Source of the DNA: Dechloromonas denitrificans | GTDB lineage: Bacteria; Pseudomonadota; Gammaproteobacteria; Burkholderiales; Rhodocyclaceae | Assembly: GCF_020510665.1 (NCBI RefSeq) | Contig: NZ_CP075187.1 | Coordinates: 2,859,001-2,923,000, forward strand | DNA length: 64,000 nt | Direction of reading: 5' to 3' | In this document: one piece after another, positions 7,244-15,420 of the stretch | Layout: each line of letters opens with the position of its first letter | Numbering within the stretch: the stretch's first letter is position 1 | The notes under the pieces: generated by a model | The model's input: the letters and a program-made list of their open reading frames with translations, nothing else | What the model was told of the DNA's origin: nothing | Database searches by the model: none | Made by a program: the position numbers and the translations under genes

Positions 7244-9079
7244 TCAGTTCAACATCCGGCCCATCGCCAGGGCTGGCTCGCCCTGACCGGCACGCCGTCG
7301 TTCGATGAAGACACTGCCACCGAACGGATCGTCTCCGGCCTTGCTTTTCTTTTTGGCCTGTTTCTTGGCTGCCGAAGCAGCAGCTGCCACCTCGCGGTGC
7401 GACTCGCACTCGCCGGCCCCGACACGAACAGCGCCGATCGACAAAGTTGGCAAAGGCTGGAAGCCAATTTCGCCCCGCCGGTTTTCAGCCATATAGCCAC
7501 CATGCGCCCGTTCTTCGGTCCCCAGCATGGCATCGACGGCCTCGGCGAAGCTGCGGACCAGCGACCAGCAGCGCATTTCCCAGTCGCTGCTCTGGAAGAT
7601 GACGAAGAAATCGTCGCCCCCGATATGGCCGACAAAATCCTGCGCTTGATCGGCCGTCTCGCAAACCAGCCGGCCCAGCGCCTGGATCACGTCATCGCCG
7701 CGGCGATAGCCGAAAGTATCGTTATAGGGTTTGAAATTATCGATATCGATATAGGCCGCGACAAAGCTGCTGCCGGCGGCCAGCATGCGGTCGATGTGCT
7801 CATTGATCGGCACATTGCCCGGCAGCTGGGTCAGCGGATTGGCGTAGCGGGCGGCGCTGATCTGCATTTCGGTGATGGTCACCATCAAATCGTGGCTGCT
7901 GCCAACCCCCAGGTAATTGCCTTCGCCGGTCACGATGAATCCATCGAACAGGTAATGTTTGGGCGCCAGGGCAATCATCAGGGCCAGCTCCTGGATGGTC
8001 GCATGCTGATCAACGACCAGCGGCGCATGATCCATGAACAGGTCGCAACTCTTGCGCCCGAAAAGCTCCTTGCGAAAAGGACGGGCAAAACGATCGATCA
8101 TGCTGTGCCGATTGATCATGCCCACCGGGTTGGTGCCGTGCACAACCGGCAGGACGTCCAGATCCGGGTCAGCTTCGAAACGCTCGATCACGGTTGCATT
8201 GCTGGCGTGCAGCAAGACCGGCTCAATCGGCTTGAGCAAGGTTTTCGCGGTCGGCATCTTGCCGACACCGCCCGCCATCGGCGATAGTGAGACACGCTGA
8301 TGACCGATGGCAGCCAGCACCTTGCCCGGCATCTGACGCACCGGCGCGCAATCCGGACGCGCAATGAAAAACCCCTGGCCGCAGGCAATCCCCATGTCGC
8401 GAATGCAGGTGAAATCCTCCGGGCGCTCAATCCCCTCGGCAATCAGCGAGGCATTGCAGATTTCAGCCAGATCCTGCATCGCCCGGACAAAGTGGTATTT
8501 GATCCGGTCATCGGCAATGCCATGGACAAAATGCTTGTCGATCTTGACGTACTCCGGACGCAGCTCCGACCACATGCGCAAATTGGCAAAACCTTCGCCA
8601 AGGTCGTCAATTGCGATCTGGAAGCCCCGCCCGCGATAATGCAGCAAGGCCTCCTGGATGCCGGGCATGTCGGTGATTTGCTGGTTTTCGGTCAGTTCGA
8701 TGACGATGCGGTTGGGCGCGATGCCCAATTCGCTCAACAACTCCCGCGTCTGGCCATTCATCATCTTGTGATCAAGCAGGCAACCCGGCGTGACATTGAT
8801 GAACAGTCGGCCGGCGAGATTGAGACCGGCAAAGGCGCGCAAACTGGCTTCGCGACAAGCATGCTCCAGCTCCAGTGAGCGACCGGCCCGACGTGCAGCG
8901 GCAAACAGCATGTCGGGACGATGCAGCTCGCTCCCTTCCGGGCCGCGGATCAGTGCTTCATAACCGAGAATGCTGCGCATGCGGAAATCGATGATCGGCT
9001 GGAATACGGGATAGAGCAGACCGCCAGCCATGACCCGTGCCAACTCGGCGGTATCGTCATCCATCAGAACAATCATCAT
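7244..9079 (-). CDS. EAL-CBS-GGDEF cyclic di-GMP protein
   Basis: This is a 611-residue cytosolic signalling protein. An N-terminal EAL domain (about 20-260) has YEALIRG (EAL 41-43), FINVTP, IELTEN, AIDDLGEG, VKIDKHF, AEGIE and GQGFFIARP, so the metal and substrate residues of an active cyclic di-GMP phosphodiesterase look intact. A middle region (about 270-400) resembles a CBS pair. The C-terminal GGDEF domain carries GGDDF (487-491) instead of GGDEF, so cyclase activity is uncertain and it may only bind GTP. The ATG at 9077-9079 was chosen; a TTG 12 bases upstream is possible. It is convergent with the patatin gene. This order (EAL first, GGDEF last) is less common than GGDEF-EAL. Confidence 0.9.
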   Translation of the reverse strand: MMIVLMDDDTAELARVMAGGLLYPVFQPIIDFRMRSILGYEALIRGPEGSELHRPDMLFAAARRAGRSLELEHACREASLRAFAGLNLAGRLFINVTPGCLLDHKMMNGQTRELLSELGIAPNRIVIELTENQQITDMPGIQEALLHYRGRGFQIAIDDLGEGFANLRMWSELRPEYVKIDKHFVHGIADDRIKYHFVRAMQDLAEICNASLIAEGIERPEDFTCIRDMGIACGQGFFIARPDCAPVRQMPGKVLAAIGHQRVSLSPMAGGVGKMPTAKTLLKPIEPVLLHASNATVIERFEADPDLDVLPVVHGTNPVGMINRHSMIDRFARPFRKELFGRKSCDLFMDHAPLVVDQHATIQELALMIALAPKHYLFDGFIVTGEGNYLGVGSSHDLMVTITEMQISAARYANPLTQLPGNVPINEHIDRMLAAGSSFVAAYIDIDNFKPYNDTFGYRRGDDVIQALGRLVCETADQAQDFVGHIGGDDFFVIFQSSDWEMRCWSLVRSFAEAVDAMLGTEERAHGGYMAENRRGEIGFQPLPTLSIGAVRVGAGECESHREVAAAASAAKKQAKKKSKAGDDPFGGSVFIERRRAGQGEPALAMGRMLN

Positions 9080-9238
9080 GTTTCGCTTCAAAATCGATTA
9101 CAGAATAGCCAGTTTAGGAATCGCCTGTTTCAGACAGATGACAGGCTTATTGCAACAAGCACTGCATTAAGCTGTCATCGCGCGGCAATATTGGCCTATC
9201 ATGCTGACAGCCACGACCCTTTTTGCGACGAGGTTGCC

Positions 9239-9472
9239 ATGTCGGAAATGCTCTTTTGTTACTGCTGTCGGGTGCATCACCCCAAAGACCAGATGCGCCT
9301 CTTCCCCACCAAGCTCGGCAAGCGCTGGCGCTGCATCCGCAGCATCGAGGCTGCCGCTTGCGAACGCCTGGAACGCGATGCCTTCGGCCGTCGCCAGACC
9401 GAAATCAACCGTGAAGAAGCACGGCACATGGCGGAGCGCCTGAGCCTGCTGCGGCACGAACAAGTCACCTGA
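9239..9472 (+). CDS. Small zinc-finger-like protein (77 aa)
   Basis: This is a hypothetical protein. The N terminus MSEMLFCYCCRVHHP carries a CxxC plus two histidines, followed by RWRC at 30-32, so a small metal site is likely. The rest is charged and helical (ERLERDAFGRRQTEINREEA). The open frame extends further upstream, but the ATG at 9239 is chosen because the zinc motif starts there and the longer frame overlaps the divergent EAL-GGDEF gene. The upstream GACGAGGTTGCC is a modest ribosome binding site. Function unknown. Confidence 0.65.
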   Translation: MSEMLFCYCCRVHHPKDQMRLFPTKLGKRWRCIRSIEAAACERLERDAFGRRQTEINREEARHMAERLSLLRHEQVT

Positions 9473-9667
9473 ACTGCATGGCCCCACCATGGGCCATAAC
9501 CATGGATTTTTGCCGGTTGACCGCAGCAACCAGCCGGCAAGCTGCCTTTATCGCGGCGCCCAGCCCCAAGCTCTCCGAACTACGTCCAACACCGCCAGGA
9601 TTCATTTTTCTGCAACATTGCCCGGCGATAGTGGTGTCCATCACGCCCCAGGACTTCGGAGATCAAC
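9473..9667 (+). other. 195-base gap without a supported gene
   Basis: Neither strand holds a convincing reading frame. The gap contains one exact copy of the dispersed 14-base motif (9516-9529), flanked by an imperfect TGCCGG/CCGGCA inverted repeat. The right end carries the ribosome binding site of the next small gene. Confidence 0.5.
9516..9529 (+). repeat. Dispersed motif GTTGACCGCAGCAA, copy 2
   Basis: Exact match, intergenic, inside an imperfect inverted repeat. Confidence 0.7.
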
Positions 9668-9838
9668 ATGGAAAGAAATACCCGTAGCGATATTGCCGCC
9701 TTTCCCGAACTGTTTGGCGACATGGACCAATTCATTGAGGAAGTTGGTCTGGGCATCCGCCGTACCGGCCTGAAACTGGCAATTGCCGCCATCCCCGGCA
9801 GCGCGCTGCTCATCTTTGCGCTAGGCAAGGTTGCCTGA
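9668..9838 (+). CDS. Small hydrophobic protein (56 aa)
   Basis: The ATG follows CGGAGATCAAC, a good ribosome binding site, and the frame runs 56 codons to TGA. The first half is acidic (AFPELFGDMDQFIEEVGLG). The second half is a short amphipathic or membrane-seeking segment (LKLAIAAIPGSALLIFALG). A bidirectional terminator began five bases after the stop; it has since been split and duplicated by an IS1182 insertion. Support comes from the ribosome binding site, codon usage and terminator. Function unknown. Confidence 0.6.
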   Translation: MERNTRSDIAAFPELFGDMDQFIEEVGLGIRRTGLKLAIAAIPGSALLIFALGKVA

Positions 9839-9842
9839 AAAC

Positions 9843-9865
9843 AAAAACCCGCCGAATGGCGGGTT
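9843..9865 (+). terminator. Left copy of terminator duplicated by IS1182 copy 1
   Basis: CCCGCC-GAAT-GGCGGG with five A on the left; the T run is cut to TT by the insertion. Bases 9846-9865 are repeated exactly at 11467-11486, so the 20-base target duplication AACCCGCCGAATGGCGGGTT contains the whole stem-loop. Confidence 0.85.
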
Positions 9866-9877
9866 CAGACTGCTGAC

Positions 9878-9910
9878 AAAGCCTCCAAGCGATTGGGGGC
9901 TTTATTTTTT
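9878..9910 (+). terminator. Inward-facing terminator at the left end of IS1182 copy 1
   Basis: AAAGCCTCCAA (9878-9888) pairs with TTGGGGGCTTT (9893-9903) around GCGA, followed by ATTTTTT. It would stop transcription coming from the neighbouring gene before it reaches the transposase. Confidence 0.75.
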
Positions 9911-9915
9911 ATAAT
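9910..9915 (+). promoter_or_regulatory. Candidate -10 box of the IS1182 transposase
   Basis: A perfect TATAAT ends six bases before the transposase ATG at 9922, so transcription would begin at or next to the A of the start codon, giving a leaderless mRNA. No good -35 is visible at 16-18 bases. Confidence 0.45.
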
Positions 9916-9921
9916 GCAGGC

Positions 9922-11394
9922 ATGCTCAAGCCTGTCTACCCCGCCCAAACGGAACTGGAGATGGTGACGTTGGAGCAATTGGTCCCGAAAGACCACTTGC
10001 TCCGGCTGCTCGACCAGCACATCCGGTTTGATTTCATTCGTGAAGCGACCCAGCACCTGTATTGCGAGAACAATGGCCGACCAGCGATTGATCCGGTGGT
10101 GTTGTTCAAGATGTTGTTCATTGGCTACTTGTTCGGGATTCGCTCCGAGCGACGGCTGGTGAAGGAAATAGAGGTCAATGTGGCTTACCGCTGGTTTCTC
10201 GGCTTTCGACTGACGGACAAAGTGCCGGATGCCTCGACGCTGTCGCAGAATCGCCGTCGCCGCTTTGTCGGGACGGACATTGAGCAACGCATCTTTGACG
10301 GGATTGTCGAGCAAGCCATTGAGCACAAGCTGATTGGCGGGCGGGTGCTGTACACCGACAGTACCCACCTGAAGGCGAACGCGAACAAGCGGCACTTTGA
10401 AGTGCATCAGGTTGAGCAAACCCCTGCGGCCTACCTGGCCGAACTGGATGCAGCCATCGAAACGGACCGAGCCGCCGCGGGCAAGAAGTCGCTCAAGCGT
10501 GATGACGATGATTCGACACCGCCGATGAAGGAGGTCAAGGTCAGCACGGTCGATCCCGACGCAGGTTTCATGGCCCGCGACAACAAGCCGACCGGCTTCT
10601 TTTATCTGGATCACCGGACTGTCGATGGCGTGCATGCTTTGATCGTCGATACCCATGTCACGCCGGGCAATGTCCATGACAGCCAGCCCTACCTTGCCCG
10701 CCTGGATCGGGTCATGGAGCGCTTTGATCTGGCCGTGGGCGCCGTCGGGCTGGATGCCGGGTATTTCACCCCGCAAGTCTGCAAGGGCATTCTCGAGCGG
10801 GCACTGTTCGGGGTGATGGGCTACAAGCGACCCACACACCGCGATGGCTATTTCTACAAACGGGACTATCTCTACGATGCGGTCCAGGACTGCTACCGCT
10901 GCCCGGCCGGGGAGGTTCTACCGTACCGGACGACCAACCGGCTGGGTTATCGCGAATACGCCTCGAACCCGGCGCAGTGCGCTGACTGTGCCCACAGAGC
11001 GCAATGCACGCAGAGCCGGAACCATCAGAAGCTCGTGACCCGGCATCTCTGGGAAGGTTTCAAGGAAGCGATCAACGCCAATCGCCTGAGCGACCTGGGC
11101 AAACGGCTGTACGCCCGGCGCAAGGAAATGGTGGAGCGCAGCTTTGCCGATGCCAAGGAGTTGCATGGCCACCGTTACGCCCGCTTCCGCGGCTTGGCCA
11201 AGGTGCAAGCGCAGTGCCTGCTCTCGGCGGCCTGTCAGAACATGAAGAAGATGGCCCTGTTGCTGGCCCGCAAGGCGGCAGCCTTATTGGCCAAAATCCT
11301 CGCACGAACCCGTTTTGCCGCCCCATTCGCCCGCTATTACCTGCCGATGGCGCTCCACCACGAAAACTCCAGACTCCGCCTTGTTTCGGCCTGA
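9922..11394 (+). CDS. IS1182-family transposase, copy 1
   Basis: This 490-residue DDE transposase moves the surrounding element. The N-terminal half (MLKPVYPAQTELEMVTLEQL onward, with RPAIDPVVLFKMLFIGYL) is the DUF772-type domain of IS1182/IS5-like enzymes. The DDE core includes YTDSTHLKANANK and VGLDAGYFTP. A cysteine cluster near residues 325-365 (YRCPAGE, CADCAHRAQC) probably binds zinc. It is complete with no internal stop. No ribosome binding site precedes the ATG, which fits a leaderless start. It is nearly the same as copy 2 except for two patches: around the second cysteine pair and the last 20 residues. Confidence 0.93.
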   Translation: MLKPVYPAQTELEMVTLEQLVPKDHLLRLLDQHIRFDFIREATQHLYCENNGRPAIDPVVLFKMLFIGYLFGIRSERRLVKEIEVNVAYRWFLGFRLTDKVPDASTLSQNRRRRFVGTDIEQRIFDGIVEQAIEHKLIGGRVLYTDSTHLKANANKRHFEVHQVEQTPAAYLAELDAAIETDRAAAGKKSLKRDDDDSTPPMKEVKVSTVDPDAGFMARDNKPTGFFYLDHRTVDGVHALIVDTHVTPGNVHDSQPYLARLDRVMERFDLAVGAVGLDAGYFTPQVCKGILERALFGVMGYKRPTHRDGYFYKRDYLYDAVQDCYRCPAGEVLPYRTTNRLGYREYASNPAQCADCAHRAQCTQSRNHQKLVTRHLWEGFKEAINANRLSDLGKRLYARRKEMVERSFADAKELHGHRYARFRGLAKVQAQCLLSAACQNMKKMALLLARKAAALLAKILARTRFAAPFARYYLPMALHHENSRLRLVSA

Positions 11395-11430
11395 ATCCGA
11401 AAAACGCCCGAATTCCCAAACAGAAAAACA

Positions 11431-11453
11431 AACCCCCCGAAAAACCGGGGGTT
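11431..11453 (-). terminator. Inward-facing terminator at the right end of IS1182 copy 1
   Basis: AACCCCC and GGGGGTT form a stem. Read on the minus strand it is followed by GTTTGTTTTT, so it acts against transcription entering from the yggX side. Confidence 0.65.
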
Positions 11454-11466
11454 CGTCAGCAGTCTG

Positions 11467-11489
11467 AACCCGCCGAATGGCGGGTTTTT
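11467..11489 (-). terminator. Right copy of duplicated terminator (end of yggX)
   Basis: The same stem CCCGCC-GAAT-GGCGGG as at 9848-9863, here with TTTTT on the right. It is the terminator of yggX on the minus strand; IS1182 insertion removed all but two of the bases that would form its U tail. Confidence 0.8.
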
Positions 11490-11508
11490 ATTGGTCGGGC
11501 GTCTGGAA

Positions 11509-11781
11509 TCAGGCGGCCGGTGGGACAAAGCCCTGAATCTGATCGGCACCTTCGCCGAAGAAATGCTTTTCGACCTGCTCGGCCAGGTATTTACGGTGAC
11601 GGGCCTCAACCAGATTGAGACGGTTTTCGTTGATGATCATCGTCTGCAGCTTGATCCACTGTTGCCAGGCTTCCTTCGAAACATGCTCGAAAATGCGCTG
11701 ACCCAGAGCGCCGGGATACGGCGGGAGATCGAGGCCTTCAGCTTCGCGGCCCAGCTTGATGCAATTGACGGTACGTGCCAT
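11509..11781 (-). CDS. yggX: Probable Fe(2+)-trafficking protein YggX
   Basis: This small cytosolic protein helps protect iron-sulfur clusters and handles labile iron. The 90-residue length is typical. Family blocks are seen: [20 protein letters not shown] (including the conserved Cys7), [19 protein letters not shown], and [19 protein letters not shown]. It lies downstream of argA on the same strand with a 33-base gap, and probably shares its transcript. Its terminator was hit by IS1182 copy 1. Confidence 0.96.
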   Translation of the reverse strand: MARTVNCIKLGREAEGLDLPPYPGALGQRIFEHVSKEAWQQWIKLQTMIINENRLNLVEARHRKYLAEQVEKHFFGEGADQIQGFVPPAA

Positions 11782-11814
11782 TTAAACAAACTCCATGGGT
11801 GTTGATGGGGCGAA

Positions 11815-13134
11815 TTATAAGGTCTTGAACAGCACCTTGGAGCGCCGCTGATAGTTGTACATGTCGCGCTTCTTGGCAGGCAGGTCGTCGACTGTCCCCA
11901 GCTTGAAGCCGCGCTCGACGAACCAGTGCTCGGTTCGCGTGGTCAGAACCAGCAGGCGTTTGACACCGAGGCGCTTGGCGCGTTTCTCGATGCGCGTCAT
12001 CAACTGTTCGCCGTAGCCCCATTCTCGGTGGTCGGGATTGACAGCCAGGCAGGCAAGCTCGGCCTCTTCCTCGGAATGGCGGTAGAGCGCAGCACACCCC
12101 ACGATGATGCCGTCGTGCAGCATGATCGAGAAATGTTCGATTTCGCGCTCCAGCAACTCACGCGGCCGATGTACAAGAATGCCTTCCTCTTCCATCGGTT
12201 CGATCAGGGCGATCAGGGCTGCAATGTCGTCCGGCTTGGCTTCGCGGATATTTTCCAGCGACTCGCGGGTAATCACCGTGCCGACACCATCGTGCGTAAA
12301 CAATTCGCGCAACAGGGCACCATCCTGTTCATAGCTGATCAGGTGCACCCGGCCGACACCAGTGCGTGTCGCCCGCACCGAACAGGGCAGATAGCGGCGG
12401 ATATCGGGCGACAGCCAGTCGCCCCCCTTGAGCATTTCGGCAACCTCGTCCGCTGTCATCGCATCCAGCATTTCACCGGTCTGATCGGTCACCCCCAGGC
12501 TATCGGTCAGATAGACCAGCTTGTCGGCGCGAATGGCCACGGCGACAGCCTCGGCCGCCTCTTCCATCTGCAGGTTGAAGATTTCACCCGTCGGCGACGG
12601 GCCTTCGCAGTTGAGCAGCACGATGTTGCCCAAGCCAAGCTGGGCATTGATTCCTTCGGCATCGACCTTGCGCACCTTGCCGGCATACTGCATGTCGATG
12701 CCGTCGAGCACACCGATCGGCTGGCCGGTAATGAAGTTACCGCCGATGACGCGAATCCGGCTATTGGCCATCGGGGTATTCGGCAAGCCCTGCGACAGCA
12801 TCGCCTCGATTTCGAGATAAACGCTGCCGACCGCATCCAGCACGCAATCCAGCGCCTGCGCATCGGTAACCCGATAACCGCGGTGGTAGATCGATTCGAG
12901 ATTCTTCTCTCGCAACTCTTCCTCGATCTGCGGTCGCGCACCGTGCACCAGCACCAGTCGAATGCCCAGGCTGACCAGCAGATTGACGTCGTAAGCCAGC
13001 GTTTTGGCAAACTCGCTCTCCACCGCCTTGCCACCGAAGGCAATGACGAAGGTCTTGCCGCGAAAGGCATTGATGTAAGGCGTGACCGCCCGAAACCAGG
13101 AGACGAAGTTCTCGTCGTAAGGGGTATCGCTCAT
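11815..13134 (-). CDS. argA: N-acetylglutamate synthase (amino-acid acetyltransferase)
   Basis: This enzyme acetylates glutamate with acetyl-CoA, the first step of arginine synthesis. The 439-residue protein is the classical ArgA fusion. Residues 1-290 are an amino-acid-kinase fold (FVIAFGGKAVES, LVHGARPQIEEEL, LLNCEGPSPTGEIFNL). Residues 295-439 are a GNAT acetyltransferase domain (LACLAVNPDHREWGYGEQLM is the acetyl-CoA loop, LLVLTTRTEHWF follows). The kinase-like part normally binds arginine for feedback inhibition. It sits nine bases after the polyphosphate phosphotransferase gene, so they are likely cotranscribed. Confidence 0.97.
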   Translation of the reverse strand: MSDTPYDENFVSWFRAVTPYINAFRGKTFVIAFGGKAVESEFAKTLAYDVNLLVSLGIRLVLVHGARPQIEEELREKNLESIYHRGYRVTDAQALDCVLDAVGSVYLEIEAMLSQGLPNTPMANSRIRVIGGNFITGQPIGVLDGIDMQYAGKVRKVDAEGINAQLGLGNIVLLNCEGPSPTGEIFNLQMEEAAEAVAVAIRADKLVYLTDSLGVTDQTGEMLDAMTADEVAEMLKGGDWLSPDIRRYLPCSVRATRTGVGRVHLISYEQDGALLRELFTHDGVGTVITRESLENIREAKPDDIAALIALIEPMEEEGILVHRPRELLEREIEHFSIMLHDGIIVGCAALYRHSEEEAELACLAVNPDHREWGYGEQLMTRIEKRAKRLGVKRLLVLTTRTEHWFVERGFKLGTVDDLPAKKRDMYNYQRRSKVLFKTL

Positions 13135-13143
13135 CGTTGACTG

Positions 13144-14637
13144 TTACTTCCCGTTGTCTTTCAGCGCCGCTTCGAGACGCTCGCAAATGGTTTTCAGGAC
13201 TTTCACCCGGGCAAAATTCTTGTCATTGGCTTCGACCAGCGTCCACGGCGCCTGACCGGTCGAGGTGCGGTCGACCATATCGCAGACGGCAGAGACATAT
13301 TCATCCCATTTCTCGCGGTTGCGCCAGTCTTCGTCGGTAATCTTGAAACGCTTGAACTCGGTGTCCTGGCGCTCCTTGAAGCGACGTAACTGCTCGTCGG
13401 CACTGATCTGCAGCCAGAACTTGATGACCACGGCGCCGGCATCGACCATCTGGTGCTCGAAATCGTTGATCTCGGCATAGGCGCGCAGCCAGTCAGCTTC
13501 GGCACAGAAGCCCTCGACCCGCTCGACCAGCACCCGGCCATACCAGGAACGGTCGAAAATCGCCGCCCGGCCGGTGCGCGGCAAGTGGCGCCAGAAGCGC
13601 CAGAGATAGGGCTGGGCACGCTCTTCCTCGGTCGGCGCGGCAATCGGAATGATCTGGTACTGACGGGCATCCATCGACGCACCAACCCGGCGAATGCTGC
13701 CGCCCTTACCCGCCGCGTCGGATCCTTCAAAGACGAGGACCAGCGAACGCTTGCCGACAAAACGCGGATCGCGAACCAGCTCGGAAAGACGCGCCTGATA
13801 TTTGGCCAGGTCGCGCTCGTAATCCTTCTTGGCCAGCTTTTGTGTCAGGTCGAGTTCGCTGAGCACATTTTTCTGGTCAATGGTGTGCACGATCGGCGGC
13901 GCCACCGGAACCATGCGCCGTCCCTCTTGCTGCAAGCGCTGCTTGATGGCGTCGAGTACGATATGGCCGACCGTCAGGGAACGGTATTCATCATCGGTCC
14001 CTTCGACGATGATCCACGGCGCATGCGCCGTGTTGCTGACGCGCAGCACGTGGCCGGCAACCTCCTGCAGCTTGCTGTAGGTTTTCAGGCGGTCATAGCT
14101 TTCCTGAGTGACGCGCCAGGCCGTGCGAGGATCTTTTTCCAGGGCCTTGAGGCGCTGCTTCTGGCCGTCTTTCGATAGATGGAACCAGAACTTGAGGACC
14201 AGCGCCCCTTCATTGACCAGCATGGCCTCGAAACGGTTGATATCGTCGAGGCGTTCATCCATCTCGGAACGGCGCATCTCGCCATTGATCCGGTCGGTGA
14301 TCGGCTGCGAATACCAGGAACCGGCAAAGATGCCGACCTTGCCCTTGGGCGGCAAGGCACGCCAGTAGCGCCACATGGTCGGACGCGAGGACTCTTCGTC
14401 GCTCGGTGCAGAAAAAGCCAGCGTACTGATATGGCGCGGATCCATCCACGAATACAGCAGGTTGATCGTTTCGCCCTTACCGCTGCCGTCGACCCCGGAA
14501 ATCAGGATAACGACCGGAAATTCTTTCTTCTGGAGCATGTCGTACTGCACATCGAGCAAGGCGGCGCGCAACTTCGGCACCTCCTTCTTGAAAGTTTCCT
14601 TGTCGATCTTGTGACCCAACTCAGCTGATTCGAACAT
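13144..14637 (-). CDS. pap: Polyphosphate:AMP phosphotransferase (two PPK2 domains)
   Basis: This enzyme is predicted to move phosphate from polyphosphate to AMP, making ADP. The 497-residue protein is two PPK2 domains in tandem, the layout of the polyphosphate:AMP enzyme class; single-domain PPK2 proteins are about half this size. Domain 1 has Walker A GVDGSGKGE (48-56) followed by SWMDPRH and GSWYSQPITD. Domain 2 has EGSDAAGKGG (about 303-312), MDAR, FDRSWYGRVLVERVEGF and the lid segment RFKERQDTEFKRFKITDEDW. Domain 2 has the more canonical active-site motifs. It sits three bases after rsmE and just before argA. Confidence 0.9.
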   Translation of the reverse strand: MFESAELGHKIDKETFKKEVPKLRAALLDVQYDMLQKKEFPVVILISGVDGSGKGETINLLYSWMDPRHISTLAFSAPSDEESSRPTMWRYWRALPPKGKVGIFAGSWYSQPITDRINGEMRRSEMDERLDDINRFEAMLVNEGALVLKFWFHLSKDGQKQRLKALEKDPRTAWRVTQESYDRLKTYSKLQEVAGHVLRVSNTAHAPWIIVEGTDDEYRSLTVGHIVLDAIKQRLQQEGRRMVPVAPPIVHTIDQKNVLSELDLTQKLAKKDYERDLAKYQARLSELVRDPRFVGKRSLVLVFEGSDAAGKGGSIRRVGASMDARQYQIIPIAAPTEEERAQPYLWRFWRHLPRTGRAAIFDRSWYGRVLVERVEGFCAEADWLRAYAEINDFEHQMVDAGAVVIKFWLQISADEQLRRFKERQDTEFKRFKITDEDWRNREKWDEYVSAVCDMVDRTSTGQAPWTLVEANDKNFARVKVLKTICERLEAALKDNGK

Positions 14638-14640
14638 GTT

Positions 14641-15378
14641 TCAATCCCCCCTGAAATCGCCCCACAAAGCCTGCATCGCAGCCAATGCCGCCAATGCAGC
14701 CGTTTCCGTACGCAATACGCGCGGCCCCAACCGGACCGCCTGAAAGCCAGCCTGCTGTGCCGCCTTGATTTCCTGCGGATCAAGCCCCCCTTCGGCCCCA
14801 ATCAGCATTTGCACCTGACGGGCAGGCGGCAAATCGGCCAGCGCAAACTCGGCATCCGGCGCCAAGATCAGACGCAAACCCTCGTTCGGCGCACGAGCCA
14901 GCCACGGCTCCAGCTTATCCAGCGGAGCCACCTGCGGAACACGATTACGGCCGCATTGCTCGCAAGCTGACTCGGCAACCCCTTGCCAATGCGCCACGCG
15001 TTTTTCTGCACGCTCGCCACTCAGCCGGATCACGCTACGCCGGCTATCAACCGGCACGATCCCGGCCACGCCCAGTTCAACGGCTTTCTGGATCGTGAAA
15101 TCCATCTTGTCACCGGACTGCACGGCCTGAATCAGCGTCACGGCCAAGGCAGACTCGCACTCGATGTCCTGCCATGCGCCCAATGAGGCGGCGACACGGT
15201 TTTTTTCCACCTGTTCGATCCGCGCCTCGTACTGTCCGCCCTGCCCGTCGAACAAGACAATCGACGCGCCAGGCTGCAGGCGCAAAACCCTCACCGCATG
15301 GCGCGCCACGGGTTCGGGCAAATTGATCAGCGCCCCCGCAGAGAGCGCTTCCGGACAGTAAAAACGGGGCAGATTCAT
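14641..15378 (-). CDS. rsmE: 16S rRNA (uracil-1498-N3)-methyltransferase RsmE
   Basis: This enzyme methylates U1498 of 16S rRNA in the assembled small subunit. The 245-residue protein has an N-terminal PUA-like domain (RHAVRVLRLQPGASIVLFDG). The SPOUT domain has the knot motifs LIQAVQSGDKMDFTIQKAVE, MLIGAEGGLDPQEI and LGPRVLRTETAALAAL. The longer upstream frame was rejected because MNLPRFYCPE at 15376-15378 is the usual N terminus and the extension would overlap the divergent gene. It is the first gene of the rsmE-pap-argA-yggX set. Confidence 0.96.
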   Translation of the reverse strand: MNLPRFYCPEALSAGALINLPEPVARHAVRVLRLQPGASIVLFDGQGGQYEARIEQVEKNRVAASLGAWQDIECESALAVTLIQAVQSGDKMDFTIQKAVELGVAGIVPVDSRRSVIRLSGERAEKRVAHWQGVAESACEQCGRNRVPQVAPLDKLEPWLARAPNEGLRLILAPDAEFALADLPPARQVQMLIGAEGGLDPQEIKAAQQAGFQAVRLGPRVLRTETAALAALAAMQALWGDFRGD

Positions 15379-15420
15379 CGGTGCTATTATGCGGCGAAAC
15401 AGGCTTGCAAAGGGACTTTC

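Larger units (their letters stand above)
9866..11466 (+). mobile_element. IS1182-family insertion sequence, copy 1 (1601 bp)
   Basis: The ends are inverted repeats: CAGACTGCTGAC at the left, and the same sequence in reverse complement at the right. The 20-base direct repeats flanking it are a duplicated terminator stem-loop. One transposase gene fills the interior. The left end holds an 11-pair stem with a T run and the right end an inverted equivalent, both oriented to stop transcription entering from outside. A second 1601-bp copy at 37464-40398 is interrupted by an IS3-family element. The family is assigned from the transposase. Confidence 0.92.

Noticed and set aside
9100..9190. CTGTCAT-like words (ATGACAG and CTGTCAT) upstream of the 77-aa gene, resembling Pho box halves
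   Set aside because: The two words are on opposite strands and not at 11-base spacing, so they do not form a PhoB site.
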